Shown here: in pieces, positions 11,718 through 20,308 of the stretch
How the letters are laid out: each line of letters begins with the position of its first letter
How positions within the stretch are numbered: position 1 is the first letter of the stretch
From: Nocardioides turkmenicus
GTDB taxonomy: Bacteria; Actinomycetota; Actinomycetes; Propionibacteriales; Nocardioidaceae
Length of the DNA stretch: 64,000 nt
Assembly: GCF_011045035.1 (NCBI RefSeq)
Contig: NZ_JAALAA010000010.1
Span: 1-64,000 of the forward strand
Direction of reading: 5' to 3'
Position numbers and translations under genes: made by a program
The notes under the pieces: generated by a model
The model's database searches: none
The model's input: the letters and a program-made list of their open reading frames with translations, nothing else
Told to the model about the DNA's origin: nothing

Positions 11718-12089
11718 TTGAGCACCCTGATCGCCGTCGTGGCGCTGGTGATCGCCGTGGCCGCTGCCGCTGTCGCCTGGCGCCTGAGGCGCGCCAACAA
11801 GGCGCTGCGCGCCGAGACCATCGGCCTGCTGTGGCGGCTGGAGCAGGCCGACATCTCGGCCCCGCGCACCGCCTACGCCGAGCTCCCGCCCGAGGACCGG
11901 CTGCTCAGCATCCGCATCCTCAACCCGCTCGAGCTGGCCTCCGCCCAGACCAAGGCGGCCACGATGCTCCACAAGGTGCGTCCGGCGCTGCTCTCCAAGA
12001 TGGTCTACGACCAGGCGGCCGAGTCGCTGCGCGAGCGGCTCGCCGACGAGGGCGTCGTGGCCGAGGTGAAGGTCCATGCTGGTCGCTAG
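11718..12089 (+). CDS. single-span membrane-anchored coiled protein, unknown function
   Basis: The TTG at 11718 is preceded by GAGGAGAG and opens directly on a transmembrane helix (STLIAVVALVIAVAAAAVAW) followed by a basic, helical cytoplasmic part rich in Arg, Glu and Leu. An upstream ATG at 11571 would add 49 charged residues and lacks a ribosome binding site. The product (123 aa) and the next one share the same layout and overlap by 14 bp, so they probably form a pair. No known family was recognised. Confidence 0.6.
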   Translation: MSTLIAVVALVIAVAAAAVAWRLRRANKALRAETIGLLWRLEQADISAPRTAYAELPPEDRLLSIRILNPLELASAQTKAATMLHKVRPALLSKMVYDQAAESLRERLADEGVVAEVKVHAGR

Positions 12090-12489
12090 CCTCGCGCTGC
12101 TCGGCGCTCTCGGCTCCGCCGTCGTGGTCGGCCTCGCCTTCGCGGAGCAGCGCCGCCTCGAGCAGGCCCTGGAGGACGTACGTCTCGGGGACCTGAAGGC
12201 GCGCACGTCCCGTGCCGAGGCCGAGCGTGCCGCCAACTGGCTCGGCCCGATCACCGATCCCTTCGCGGAGGCGACCCGGTCGGTGGCCGGCGCGCTGGCC
12301 CGGGTGGTTCCCTACTCCGGCCGCCGCGGCCCGCGTGTCCTCAACGCGATGCCGGCCACGACGACCGGTGAGCTGCTCGGCACCCTCGGCCCGCACCTCG
12401 ACGAGGCCGTCCTGGACCGGCGCCAGCTCATCACCGACCTCTCCGACGACCCGACGATGGCGATGCAGATCGTCGTCGACGATCGGTAG
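12076..12489 (+). CDS. membrane-anchored protein, 137 aa, unknown function
   Basis: Begins inside the end of the preceding gene (14-bp overlap). An N-terminal helix (MLVASLALLGALGSAVVVGLA) is followed by a heptad-like charged segment (EQRRLEQALEDVRLGDLKA) that may be coiled coil, then a soluble tail with LLGTLGPHLDEAVLDRRQ. The layout resembles the upstream partner. Function is not known. Confidence 0.65.
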   Translation: MLVASLALLGALGSAVVVGLAFAEQRRLEQALEDVRLGDLKARTSRAEAERAANWLGPITDPFAEATRSVAGALARVVPYSGRRGPRVLNAMPATTTGELLGTLGPHLDEAVLDRRQLITDLSDDPTMAMQIVVDDR

Positions 12490-12495
12490 CGAGGG

Positions 12496-13314
12496 TCAGT
12501 CGAGGGTCTCCAGGCGCCCGCGGAGGCGGGTGCGCTCGTCGTCGGTGAGCGGCACCTCGAGCTCCTCGACGTAGCCCATCACCTCGTCGAGCCCGATCTC
12601 GCGGTGCTCGGTCTCCTCACCCGGGCGGCGGATCGTGACGGTGTTGTGGGTGAGGCTGATGTGTCTGTCCGCGAGCAGCTTGGTCACGATCAGGCGGTGG
12701 CGGAAGTGCACCGTCGGGTGGGTGCTGGTGTAGTGGTGGCCGAGCGCGACGTCGCTGGGCACGACCAGCGCCTCGTCGTGGGTGTGCATCAACTCCCAGC
12801 CGTCGTCCTTGGCCCGCTCCAGCGCCCAGCCGTGCTCGCCCCAGCGCACCCGGTGGGCGATGCCGCCGACCTCGTCGACGGCACCGTCGACCATCGGGAT
12901 CGGCCGCCACACGCTCAGCCCGAACCCGGGGTCGGCCAGCAGCCGCTCCCCGTCCAGGTCGACGACGACCACCAGATGCGTACGTCCGGCCGCGGTCGGG
13001 TCGGGGCCCACCCGAGCGAGCCGCCGGTCGACGGCGAAGCCGAGTCGGTCGAGCACCGCGCCGAGCAGCGTGCCGTGCTCGAAGCAGTAGCCGCCTCTCC
13101 CCCGGCCGACGAACTTCTTCTCCACCTCGTGCAGGTCGACGCCGGGGTGCTGGTCGAGCAGCACGTCGATGTTGTCGAAGGTGAAGGTGCGCAGGTGGGC
13201 GTCGTAGACCTCCTCGAGCGCCTCCCGCGACGGGCCGGGTGGCTCGGTCACCCCGATCCGCTCCAGATATGCCGTCAGGTCGAGTCGGTCGGTGCCCCAC
13301 AGATCATCGCTCAC
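12496..13314 (-). CDS. nat: arylamine N-acetyltransferase
   Basis: Transfers acetyl from acetyl-CoA to arylamines, arylhydrazines or hydroxylamines. At 272 residues it has the usual length and all three catalytic residues: Cys77 in RGRGGYCFEH, His113 in RTHLVVV and Asp128 in LADPGFG. It stands alone and ends 6 bp from the convergent membrane protein. In some actinobacteria such enzymes belong to polyketide or sterol clusters, but none is seen here. Confidence 0.93.
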   Translation of the reverse strand: MSDDLWGTDRLDLTAYLERIGVTEPPGPSREALEEVYDAHLRTFTFDNIDVLLDQHPGVDLHEVEKKFVGRGRGGYCFEHGTLLGAVLDRLGFAVDRRLARVGPDPTAAGRTHLVVVVDLDGERLLADPGFGLSVWRPIPMVDGAVDEVGGIAHRVRWGEHGWALERAKDDGWELMHTHDEALVVPSDVALGHHYTSTHPTVHFRHRLIVTKLLADRHISLTHNTVTIRRPGEETEHREIGLDEVMGYVEELEVPLTDDERTRLRGRLETLD

Positions 13315-13363
13315 GGCAGCATCTCAACGCCGATCCGCGCGACGCGCAACCGATATCGGCGCG

Positions 13364-14773
13364 TCAGCGCTGGGCGAGGATCGCGTCGCCGATCACCGAG
13401 GCGGCGTCGGTGAAACCGCCGGGGTTGGGGCCGGTGAAGTTGAGGCGGAGGTACGGACCCGCGGGTTCGGCGGAGAACCACTCGTCGCCGGCCGCCACAT
13501 AGACGCCGGCGGCCTCGCAGTCACGGACCAGGCGATGGACGTCGATCCCGCCGGGCAGCCGTCCCCAGAGGTGGATCCCGCCGGGCGGAAGGGTGCCGAT
13601 GTCCACTGCCGAGGCGTGCTCGGCGAGGCTCGCGGCGAGCAGGTCACGCCGTTCCCTCAGCGCCCGGCGCAGGCGGCGGAGGTGGGTCGACCAACCCGGG
13701 TCGCTGACGACATCGAGCGCAGTCGCCTGGAGGATCGCGCTGACATAGGCGGACTCGGCCGCTTGATCCGCCAGGATCCGTTCGCGCGCGGGACCGCGGG
13801 CGATCACAGCGGCGACGCGGACCGCCGGCGACATCGACTTGGTCAGGGAGCGTACGTAGACGACGTGCCCGTCGTGATCCTCGACCGCGACCGGCCGCGG
13901 CTCGGTGGTGATCGCCAGGTCGTGAGCCCAGTCGTCCTCGACCAGGAACGCGCCACGATCACGGACCACGTCGAGCACGGCACGCCCACGTTCGGGGCTC
14001 CACTGGGCACCGGTGGGGTTGGCGTAGTTCGGCTGGGCGTAGAACGCGCGGGCGCCGGTCTCGCGGAAGGTCCGGTCGAGCTCGTCGGGGTCGGGACCGT
14101 CGGCGTCGCCGCGCACCGGGACGAGACGTACGCCCGCCAGGTGGGCGGAGTGGATCGCGCCCCAGTAGGTCGGCGACTCGATCAGCAGGGCGCCGCCCGG
14201 CGGCACCAATGCGCGGGTGATCGAGGTCAGCGCGCTCTGGCTGCCCGGAGTGATCACGACGTCCGAGAAGGCCGGAGCGGCGGTGCCCGCCGGGGTCAGC
14301 GCCGCGAGCTCGGTCGCGAACCAGGCCCTCAGCTCCGGCAGCCCCGCAGTGGGCGGCCGCGCGGTGGCCGCGGCGCTGCGCGCGGCCCGCCCGAGCGCCG
14401 CACGCACGAGGCGCTCGGGGAGCAGACCGGGCTCGGGATAGCCGCCGTGTAGCGCGTGCGCCTCAGGCGGAGCGGTCCGCAGCGGCTGGCTGCTCCTCGG
14501 CAGCGTGAACCGGGGCGTACGCAGCGCCGCGCTCTGCCAGCCGTAGTCGACCGAGCGCACGACGCGCTCGGCGCGGGCGAAGGTGCCGACCCCGGGCCGG
14601 GACTCGGTCAGGCCCTCGGCCGCCAGGCGGCGCAGCGCCTTCTGCACCGTCACCGGGCTGGCGGCGTACCGGGCAACCAGCTCGCGCGAGGACGGAAGCC
14701 GGGCACCGGGCGCGGCGGCCGAGATCCACCGGCGCAGGTCATCGACGATCCTGCCGGTGCTATCGTTTGACAT
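13364..14773 (-). CDS. MocR-type (GntR HTH + aminotransferase-like) regulator
   Basis: A 469-residue protein starting at the ATG at 14773. Residues ~1-70 are a GntR winged helix (LPSSRELVARYAASPVTVQKALRRL, seen in two parts). The rest is a class-I aminotransferase-like domain with the PLP lysine segment YVRSLTKSMSPAVRVA. MocR proteins sense PLP or amino-acid adducts and usually control a divergent neighbour. Here that is an EamA-type exporter; the two ATG codons face away from each other and share bases. Two palindromes just downstream are its probable operators. Confidence 0.9.
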   Translation of the reverse strand: MSNDSTGRIVDDLRRWISAAAPGARLPSSRELVARYAASPVTVQKALRRLAAEGLTESRPGVGTFARAERVVRSVDYGWQSAALRTPRFTLPRSSQPLRTAPPEAHALHGGYPEPGLLPERLVRAALGRAARSAAATARPPTAGLPELRAWFATELAALTPAGTAAPAFSDVVITPGSQSALTSITRALVPPGGALLIESPTYWGAIHSAHLAGVRLVPVRGDADGPDPDELDRTFRETGARAFYAQPNYANPTGAQWSPERGRAVLDVVRDRGAFLVEDDWAHDLAITTEPRPVAVEDHDGHVVYVRSLTKSMSPAVRVAAVIARGPARERILADQAAESAYVSAILQATALDVVSDPGWSTHLRRLRRALRERRDLLAASLAEHASAVDIGTLPPGGIHLWGRLPGGIDVHRLVRDCEAAGVYVAAGDEWFSAEPAGPYLRLNFTGPNPGGFTDAASVIGDAILAQR

Positions 14774-14777
14774 GACA

Positions 14778-15794
14778 ATGAATAGTAGCGCTACTGTCCT
14801 TCGTAGCGCTCCGCTACCGAACGCCACCGGCGGACCGAGCGGCTTGGCCTGGGGCTTCGTCGGCATCGTCGCGTTCTCGCTGACCGTGCCGATGACCCGG
14901 ATCGCCGTCGGCGGCCTCTCCCCGCTGTTCATCGGCACGGGCCGTGCGGTCGTCGCGGCCCTCCTCGCCGCGCTCGTCCTCACCCTCACCCGCCAACCGC
15001 TCCCCGCCCGGCCGGCGGTGTGGGCACGGCTGGCGGTGGTCGCGGGCGGGGTGGTCGTGGGCTTCCCGGTCCTGACCTCGTACGCCCTCGGGACGGTCCC
15101 GGCAGCCCATGGTGCGGTGGTGATCGCGGTGCTCCCGGCGGTCACCGCGGTCGCGGTCGTGCTGCGAACGGCGGAGCGGCCCTCGTACGCATTCTGGTTC
15201 TTCTCCGTCATCGGGGCCGCCGTGGTCGTCGCGTTCGTCGCCGTGCAGGGCGGCGGACTCGGACAGATCCACATGGCCGACCTGCTGCTGATCGGCGCAG
15301 TGCTGGCCTGCGCGCTGGGCTACATGGAGGGCGGGCTCCTCTCGCGAGAGCTCGGCTCGTGGCAGACGATCAGCTGGGCACTCGTGCTCACCTCGCCGCT
15401 GATGGTCGTCCTCGCCGTCGTGGCGCTGGTCCAGGAGCCTCCCTCAGCGACCCCGGGCCAGATCGCGGCCTTCGGCTACCTGGCGGTGGTGAGCATGTTC
15501 CTGGGCTTCTTCGCCTGGTACCGCGGCCTCGCGATCGGTCCGATGACCACCGTCTCCCAGATCCAGCTCCTCCAGCCGGTGCTCACGATCAGCTGGGCCG
15601 CCCTGCTCCTCGGTGAGCACGTCGGGACCGCGACCATCGTCGGCGCGGTCGCCGTCATCTTCTGTGCGGCCGGCGCCGTCCGCTCTCGAGACGCTCGGCG
15701 GCTTCAGGCCCCAGAGCCCTCCAGCAAGGCGACAGCCTCCACGTGGTGGGTCATCGGGAACAGGTCGAAGGCGCGCAGCGTACGCAGCCGGTAG
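14778..15794 (+). CDS. EamA-family (DMT superfamily) exporter
   Basis: An approximately 338-residue membrane protein with ten hydrophobic segments in two EamA repeats. The first repeat starts at LAWGFVGIVAFSLTVPMTRI and the second at LLLIGAVLACALGYMEGGLL. Such proteins export amino acids or other metabolites. The start is uncertain: ATGs at 14772 and 14778 overlap the operator-like palindromes and the divergent start, and a TTG at 14844 would still keep all membrane helices. The 3' end overlaps the convergent methyltransferase gene by about 90 bp. Control by the divergent MocR protein is likely. Confidence 0.85.
   Translation: MNSSATVLRSAPLPNATGGPSGLAWGFVGIVAFSLTVPMTRIAVGGLSPLFIGTGRAVVAALLAALVLTLTRQPLPARPAVWARLAVVAGGVVVGFPVLTSYALGTVPAAHGAVVIAVLPAVTAVAVVLRTAERPSYAFWFFSVIGAAVVVAFVAVQGGGLGQIHMADLLLIGAVLACALGYMEGGLLSRELGSWQTISWALVLTSPLMVVLAVVALVQEPPSATPGQIAAFGYLAVVSMFLGFFAWYRGLAIGPMTTVSQIQLLQPVLTISWAALLLGEHVGTATIVGAVAVIFCAAGAVRSRDARRLQAPEPSSKATASTWWVIGNRSKARSVRSR
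14784..14817. promoter_or_regulatory. tandem operator candidates for the MocR regulator
   Basis: Two palindromes share the half site GTAGCG/CGCTAC. The first is AGTAGCGCTACT at 14784-14795, perfect. The second is GTAGCG-ctc-CGCTAC at 14803-14817. They overlap the annotated first codons of the EamA gene, so that gene may really begin further downstream. Confidence 0.55.
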
Positions 15795-16894
15795 CCGTGC
15801 TCGGCGAAGATCGCGACATCGCGGGCCAGGGCAGCCGGGTCGCAGGCGACGTACGCGACCTTCTGCGGCGAACGCGCGACGACGGCCTCGACGACCGCCC
15901 GGCGCGCACCCTCGCGGGGCGGGTCGAGGACGACGAGGTCGAACGGACCCTCTTCGAGGCCGCCGAGCACGGTGGCGACGTCGCCGGCGGTGACCTCGGC
16001 CGCGGGAACGTTGCCGACCGAGAGCGCGGAGGCGGTCTGGTCGCCCTCGACCGCCACGACACGTCCGGTCGGTCCGACGGCGTCGGCGAGGAACGCGGAG
16101 AAGAGGCCGACACCGGCGTAGAGGTCCAGGACGGTCTGGCCCGGCGCGGGTGCCAACACGGACAGCACCGCGGAGACGAGCGTCGCGGGCGCACCCGGGT
16201 GGACCTGCCAGAAGCCGTCGGCGGCGACCTCGAAAGAGTGCGTCGCGTCCCCGATCTCGACCGTCTCCACGACCGTCCCCGCACCCGGTTCTCGGGCGCC
16301 GTCGGTCGCGATCAGGCAGTCGTCGACCGGGATCACGTCGTGGGAGCGATAGCGCCGCATCCCGCGGCCACCACCCGGCGCGGTGGCGTAGCGCTGACGG
16401 GTGCGCCACCGCAGCCCGTCGACGTCGCCGGGCACCGCCTCGACGACCAGGTCGGCGACGAGCGGGTCCTCGGCGGACAGGCCGCCCAGCCGCACCAGCT
16501 GCTCGCGCAGCACCGTCGCCTTCAGGTCCCGCTGGGCGGGCAGCGAGACGTGCTGAAAGTCGCAGCCGCCGCAGAGCCCGGGGCCGGCGTAGGGGCAGGG
16601 CGGAACGACCCGTTCCGGCGCGACCGAGAGAACCGAGACGGCGTCGCCGCGCCAGAACCGGTCACCGGCGGTTCCCTCGGTGATCTCGACGACCACCTGC
16701 TCACCGGGGAGGGCGTGGCGTACGAAGACGACGCGGGAGTCCTCCCCGATCGGCACCCGGGCGACGAAGTGACCGCCATGGGCGACCGGGCCGACCTCGA
16801 TCTCGAACCGCCGGCCGACGTACGACTCGCCCTTCGACGCCTTCGGGCGCGCCCGCCGCCCACGCGACGGCGCCGGGCGTCGGGACCGGCTCAT
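15704..16894 (-). CDS. TRAM-domain class I SAM-dependent RNA methyltransferase (TrmA/RumA family)
   Basis: A 396-residue enzyme likely making 5-methyluridine in tRNA or rRNA. It has an N-terminal TRAM/OB domain (residues ~25-85) and an Fe-S type cysteine set (CPYAGPGLCGGCDFQH). The SAM-binding motif is LDLYAGVGLFSAFLA, the catalytic-base motif is DPPREGARR, and the nucleophilic cysteine lies in YVACDPAALARD. It is translationally coupled (ATGA) to the permease gene upstream. Whether it targets tRNA U54 or rRNA cannot be decided from sequence. Confidence 0.9.
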   Translation of the reverse strand: MSRSRRPAPSRGRRARPKASKGESYVGRRFEIEVGPVAHGGHFVARVPIGEDSRVVFVRHALPGEQVVVEITEGTAGDRFWRGDAVSVLSVAPERVVPPCPYAGPGLCGGCDFQHVSLPAQRDLKATVLREQLVRLGGLSAEDPLVADLVVEAVPGDVDGLRWRTRQRYATAPGGGRGMRRYRSHDVIPVDDCLIATDGAREPGAGTVVETVEIGDATHSFEVAADGFWQVHPGAPATLVSAVLSVLAPAPGQTVLDLYAGVGLFSAFLADAVGPTGRVVAVEGDQTASALSVGNVPAAEVTAGDVATVLGGLEEGPFDLVVLDPPREGARRAVVEAVVARSPQKVAYVACDPAALARDVAIFAEHGYRLRTLRAFDLFPMTHHVEAVALLEGSGA

Positions 16895-18906
16895 CGCCGG
16901 CCGCTTCCGCGGCGCAGGCCCGGCGCGAGCCAGTACTCCTCGCGCATCTCCTCGGCGCGCTCCTTGCCGGAGGCGAGCTGGTAGGGCACCGAGATGACCA
17001 TGACGCCCGGGGTGAACAGCAGGCGGCCCTTGAGCCGCAGCGCGGTCTGGTTGTGCAGGAACTGCTCCCACCAGCGGCCGACGACGTACTCGGGGATGTA
17101 GACGGCCACGACGCCGCGCGGGTTGGCGTCACGGATCGCCGAGGCGTACTCGACGACCGGGCGGATGAGCTCGCGGTAGGGAGAGTGGAGCACCTTCAAC
17201 GGCATCGGCAGGTTGCGCTCGTCCCACTGCTTGAGCAGCTCGGCGGTGTCGGAGTCGGTGGTCGAGACGGTCACGGCCTCGAGCGCGTTGGGGCGCGACG
17301 CCTGGGCGAAGGCCAGCGCCCGCAGGGTCGGCTTGTGGAGCTTGGAGACCAGGACGATCGCGTGGACCCGGGTCGGCATGACCTTGTCGGACTCGTCGGC
17401 AGCCAGCTCGCGGGCGACGTTGTCGTAGTGACGCCGGATGCCGAGCATGACCACGAAGAAGAAGCCCATGGCCAGGATCGTGATCCAGGCACCGGCGAGG
17501 AACTTGGTGATCAGCACGATCACCAGCACCACCGAGGTCATCCCGAGGCCGAAGGTGTTGATCGCCCGCGACCGCTGCATCCGGCGCCGCTCGGCCGGGT
17601 CGCGCTCGGTGGCGAGGTGGCGGGTCCAGTGGCGGATCATGCCCAGCTGGCTCAGGTTGAATGAGACGAAGACGCCGACGATGTAGAGCTGGATCAGCTT
17701 GGTGGTCTGCGCCTCGAAGATGACGATCAGGGCGATCGCCAGCACGGCCAGGAAGACGATGCCGTTGCTGTAGGCGAGCCGGTCACCGCGCGCGCCCAGG
17801 GCCCGCGGCGCGAAGCCGTCCTTGGCCAGGATCGAGCCGAGCACTGGGAAGCCGTTGAACGCGGTGTTGGCCGCCAGGACCAGGATGATGCCGGTGACGG
17901 TGATGACGAAGTAGAACCCCGGCGGGAAGTCGTTGAAGACGCCGGCGGCGATCTGGGAGATCACCGGGTGCTGCTCGTAGCCGTCGGGGACCGCGTCGCC
18001 GGCGGCGGTGCGGAGCTGGTCGAGCTTGTGCGGGTCGACGTAGCGGATGCTCATCTGCTTGGCCAGCACGATGATGCTCATCATCATCGAGACCGCGATC
18101 AGCGCGAGCAGCAGCAGCGTGGTGGCGGCGTTCTTGCTCTTGGGCCGCTGGAAGGCGGGTACGCCGTTGGAGATCGCCTCCACACCGGTCAGCGCCGCAC
18201 AGCCCGACGAGAACGCCCGGGCGAGCAGGAAGACCAGCGCCACCTGGTTGAGCGTTCCCTCCCAGCCCTCCTCGGGCCGGATCTCGAGGTGGGCGCTCTC
18301 GGCCTGCGGCAGGTTGCCGCTCAGCAGCAGCACCAGGCCGTAGAGGCCCATCCCGAGGATCGCGACCATGAACAGATAGGTCGGGATCGCGAAGAAGGTG
18401 CCGGACTCGCGCACGCCGCGCAGGTTCATGGCGGTCAGCAGCACGACCGCGATCGAGGCGACCAGCACCTCGTGGCCGATCAGGCTGGGGATGGCGCTGG
18501 CGGCGTACTGGGCGGCGTTGGAGATCGAGACCGCCACCGTCAGCACGTAGTCGACGAGGAGCGCGCTGGCCACGGTCACGCCGGCCCGGCGGCCCAGGTT
18601 GACGGTCGCGACCTCGTAGTCGCCGCCGCCGCTCGGGTAGGCGTGTACCGTCTGCCGGTAGGAGGCGACCACTGTCAACATCACCAGCGCGACCGCGAGA
18701 CCGATCTTCCAGGACCAGACGTACGCCGAGGCCCCGGCCACCGCGAGCATGATGAAGACCTCGTCGGGAGCGTAGGCGACCGAGGAGAGCGCATCGCTCG
18801 CGAAAACGGGCAGCGCGATCCGCTTCGGCAGCAGCGTCTCCCCCAGCTGTGAGCTGCGGAGCTTGCGGCCGATCAGAATCCTCTTGGAGACGTCGCCTAC
18901 ACCCAC
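16891..18906 (-). CDS. KimA-like APC-superfamily potassium uptake permease
   Basis: A 671-residue protein with about twelve membrane helices and a C-terminal cytosolic domain of ~170 residues. Segments match the KimA (YdaO) layout: FASDALSSVAYAPDE, SYRQTVHAYPSGGGDYEVA, LLVDYVLTVAVSIS and SSGCAALTGVEAISNG. Known KimA proteins are high-affinity K+ importers driven by protons. The divergent neighbours encode two TrkA-type potassium-regulatory proteins 26 bp away, which supports a potassium role. The GTG at 18906 is the likely start. A general amino-acid permease is the alternative. Confidence 0.82.
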   Translation of the reverse strand: MGVGDVSKRILIGRKLRSSQLGETLLPKRIALPVFASDALSSVAYAPDEVFIMLAVAGASAYVWSWKIGLAVALVMLTVVASYRQTVHAYPSGGGDYEVATVNLGRRAGVTVASALLVDYVLTVAVSISNAAQYAASAIPSLIGHEVLVASIAVVLLTAMNLRGVRESGTFFAIPTYLFMVAILGMGLYGLVLLLSGNLPQAESAHLEIRPEEGWEGTLNQVALVFLLARAFSSGCAALTGVEAISNGVPAFQRPKSKNAATTLLLLALIAVSMMMSIIVLAKQMSIRYVDPHKLDQLRTAAGDAVPDGYEQHPVISQIAAGVFNDFPPGFYFVITVTGIILVLAANTAFNGFPVLGSILAKDGFAPRALGARGDRLAYSNGIVFLAVLAIALIVIFEAQTTKLIQLYIVGVFVSFNLSQLGMIRHWTRHLATERDPAERRRMQRSRAINTFGLGMTSVVLVIVLITKFLAGAWITILAMGFFFVVMLGIRRHYDNVARELAADESDKVMPTRVHAIVLVSKLHKPTLRALAFAQASRPNALEAVTVSTTDSDTAELLKQWDERNLPMPLKVLHSPYRELIRPVVEYASAIRDANPRGVVAVYIPEYVVGRWWEQFLHNQTALRLKGRLLFTPGVMVISVPYQLASGKERAEEMREEYWLAPGLRRGSGRR

Positions 18907-18932
18907 AGGTGGTGAGGCTATACGGTGGCGGA

Positions 18933-19595
18933 GTGCATGTAGTGATCATGGGCTGCGGCCGCGTCGGCTCGACCCTGGCGAGGAGTCTCGAGGACCGCAA
19001 CCACACGGTCTCGGTCATCGACCAGAACTCGGACGCCTTCCGGCGGCTCGGACCTGGGTTCAACGGTGACAAGGTCGCCGGGATGGGCTTCGACCGCGAG
19101 GTGCTGCTGAAGGCCGGCATCAAGCGGGCCGAGGCGTTCGCCGCCGTCTCCAGCGGCGACAACTCCAACATCATCTCCGCACGCGTCGCGCGCGAGGAGT
19201 TCGGCATCCAGCAGGTCGTGGCCCGCATCTACGACCCCGGTCGCGCCGAGGTCTACCAGCGCCTCGGGATCAGCACCGTGGCGACCGTGAAGTGGACCGC
19301 CGACCAGGTGCTCCGCCGGCTCCTCCCTGCCGGGACCGAGCCCGACTTCCGCGACATGTCGGGCAACATCCGCATCGACCAGGTGATCATGCCCGAGTCC
19401 TGGGTCGGCGAGCGGACCATCAAGTTCCAGCGCCAGTCCGGTTCGCGGATCGCGTGGATCGACCGGCTCGGCGAGGGCGTCCTCCCGGTCCGCGAGAGCG
19501 TGATCCAGGAGGGCGACGTGCTCCACATCGTGATGCGCGAGGAGAACACCGCGCAGGTCTACAAGACGATCAAGAACGGCCCCGAGGAAGACTGA
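18933..19595 (+). CDS. trkA: TrkA-type (RCK N/C) potassium regulatory protein 1
   Basis: A 220-residue protein with an N-terminal Rossmann RCK_N domain (VVIMGCGRVGS, acidic ribose site SVIDQNS) and a C-terminal RCK_C domain from residue ~140. It starts with a GTG at 18933. Such subunits bind NAD(H), ATP or c-di-AMP and gate K+ transporters. The next gene encodes a second one and overlaps by one base (TGATG). No TrkH/KtrB channel gene is in the window; the adjacent KimA-like permease is the obvious partner. Confidence 0.88.
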   Translation: MHVVIMGCGRVGSTLARSLEDRNHTVSVIDQNSDAFRRLGPGFNGDKVAGMGFDREVLLKAGIKRAEAFAAVSSGDNSNIISARVAREEFGIQQVVARIYDPGRAEVYQRLGISTVATVKWTADQVLRRLLPAGTEPDFRDMSGNIRIDQVIMPESWVGERTIKFQRQSGSRIAWIDRLGEGVLPVRESVIQEGDVLHIVMREENTAQVYKTIKNGPEED

Positions 19596-20266
19596 TGCGA
19601 GTAGCGATTGCCGGGGCTGGGGCCGTGGGAAGGTCCATCGCCCGTGAGCTGATCACCAACGGCCACGAGGTGCTCCTCATCGACAAGAACCCGAGCGCGA
19701 TCAAGCCCGAGCGGGTGGCCGACGCGGAGTGGCTGCTCGCCGACGCGTGCGAGCTCTCCTCGCTCGAGGAGGCCCGGCTCGACAACTGCGACGTGGTCAT
19801 CGCCGCGACCGGTGACGACAAGGCCAACCTGGTCTGCTCGCTGCTGGCCAAGACCGAGTTCGGCGTGCCCCGCACAGTGGGCCGGGTCAACCACCCCAAC
19901 AACGAGTGGCTCTTCACCGAGGCCTGGGGTGTCGACGTCAACGTCTCCACCCCTCGGATCATGTCCGCGCTCGTCGAGGAGGCCGTCACCGTCGGCGACC
20001 TGGTGCGGCTGTTCACCTTCCGGCAGGGGCAGGCCAACCTGGTCGAGATCACCCTGCCCGCCGACTCCCCCTACGTCGGCAAGCCCACCGGACTGGTGCC
20101 GTTCCCGGAGAACTGCGCGTTGGTCACGCTGCTGCGTGACGGTCAGGTCTACGTACCCACTCCCGAGCAGCCTCTCGAGCAGGGCGACGAGCTCCTCTTC
20201 GTCGTGCCCACCGAGAAGGAGGACGAGCTCGAGCGTCTCCTCGCCCCGACCGGTCACGGCGGCTAG
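19595..20266 (+). CDS. trkA: TrkA-type (RCK N/C) potassium regulatory protein 2
   Basis: A 223-residue paralogue of the preceding protein with RCK_N (VAIAGAGAVGRSIA, LLIDKNPS) and RCK_C domains. Paired single-RCK proteins of this kind are common in actinobacteria (CeoB/CeoC in mycobacteria). They probably form hetero-oligomeric gating rings. The one-base overlap with the upstream gene implies equal expression. Confidence 0.88.
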   Translation: MRVAIAGAGAVGRSIARELITNGHEVLLIDKNPSAIKPERVADAEWLLADACELSSLEEARLDNCDVVIAATGDDKANLVCSLLAKTEFGVPRTVGRVNHPNNEWLFTEAWGVDVNVSTPRIMSALVEEAVTVGDLVRLFTFRQGQANLVEITLPADSPYVGKPTGLVPFPENCALVTLLRDGQVYVPTPEQPLEQGDELLFVVPTEKEDELERLLAPTGHGG

Positions 20267-20308
20267 ATCCCGTACGCAGCAAACCCTCGATCTCGGCAGG
20301 ACCCTGAT

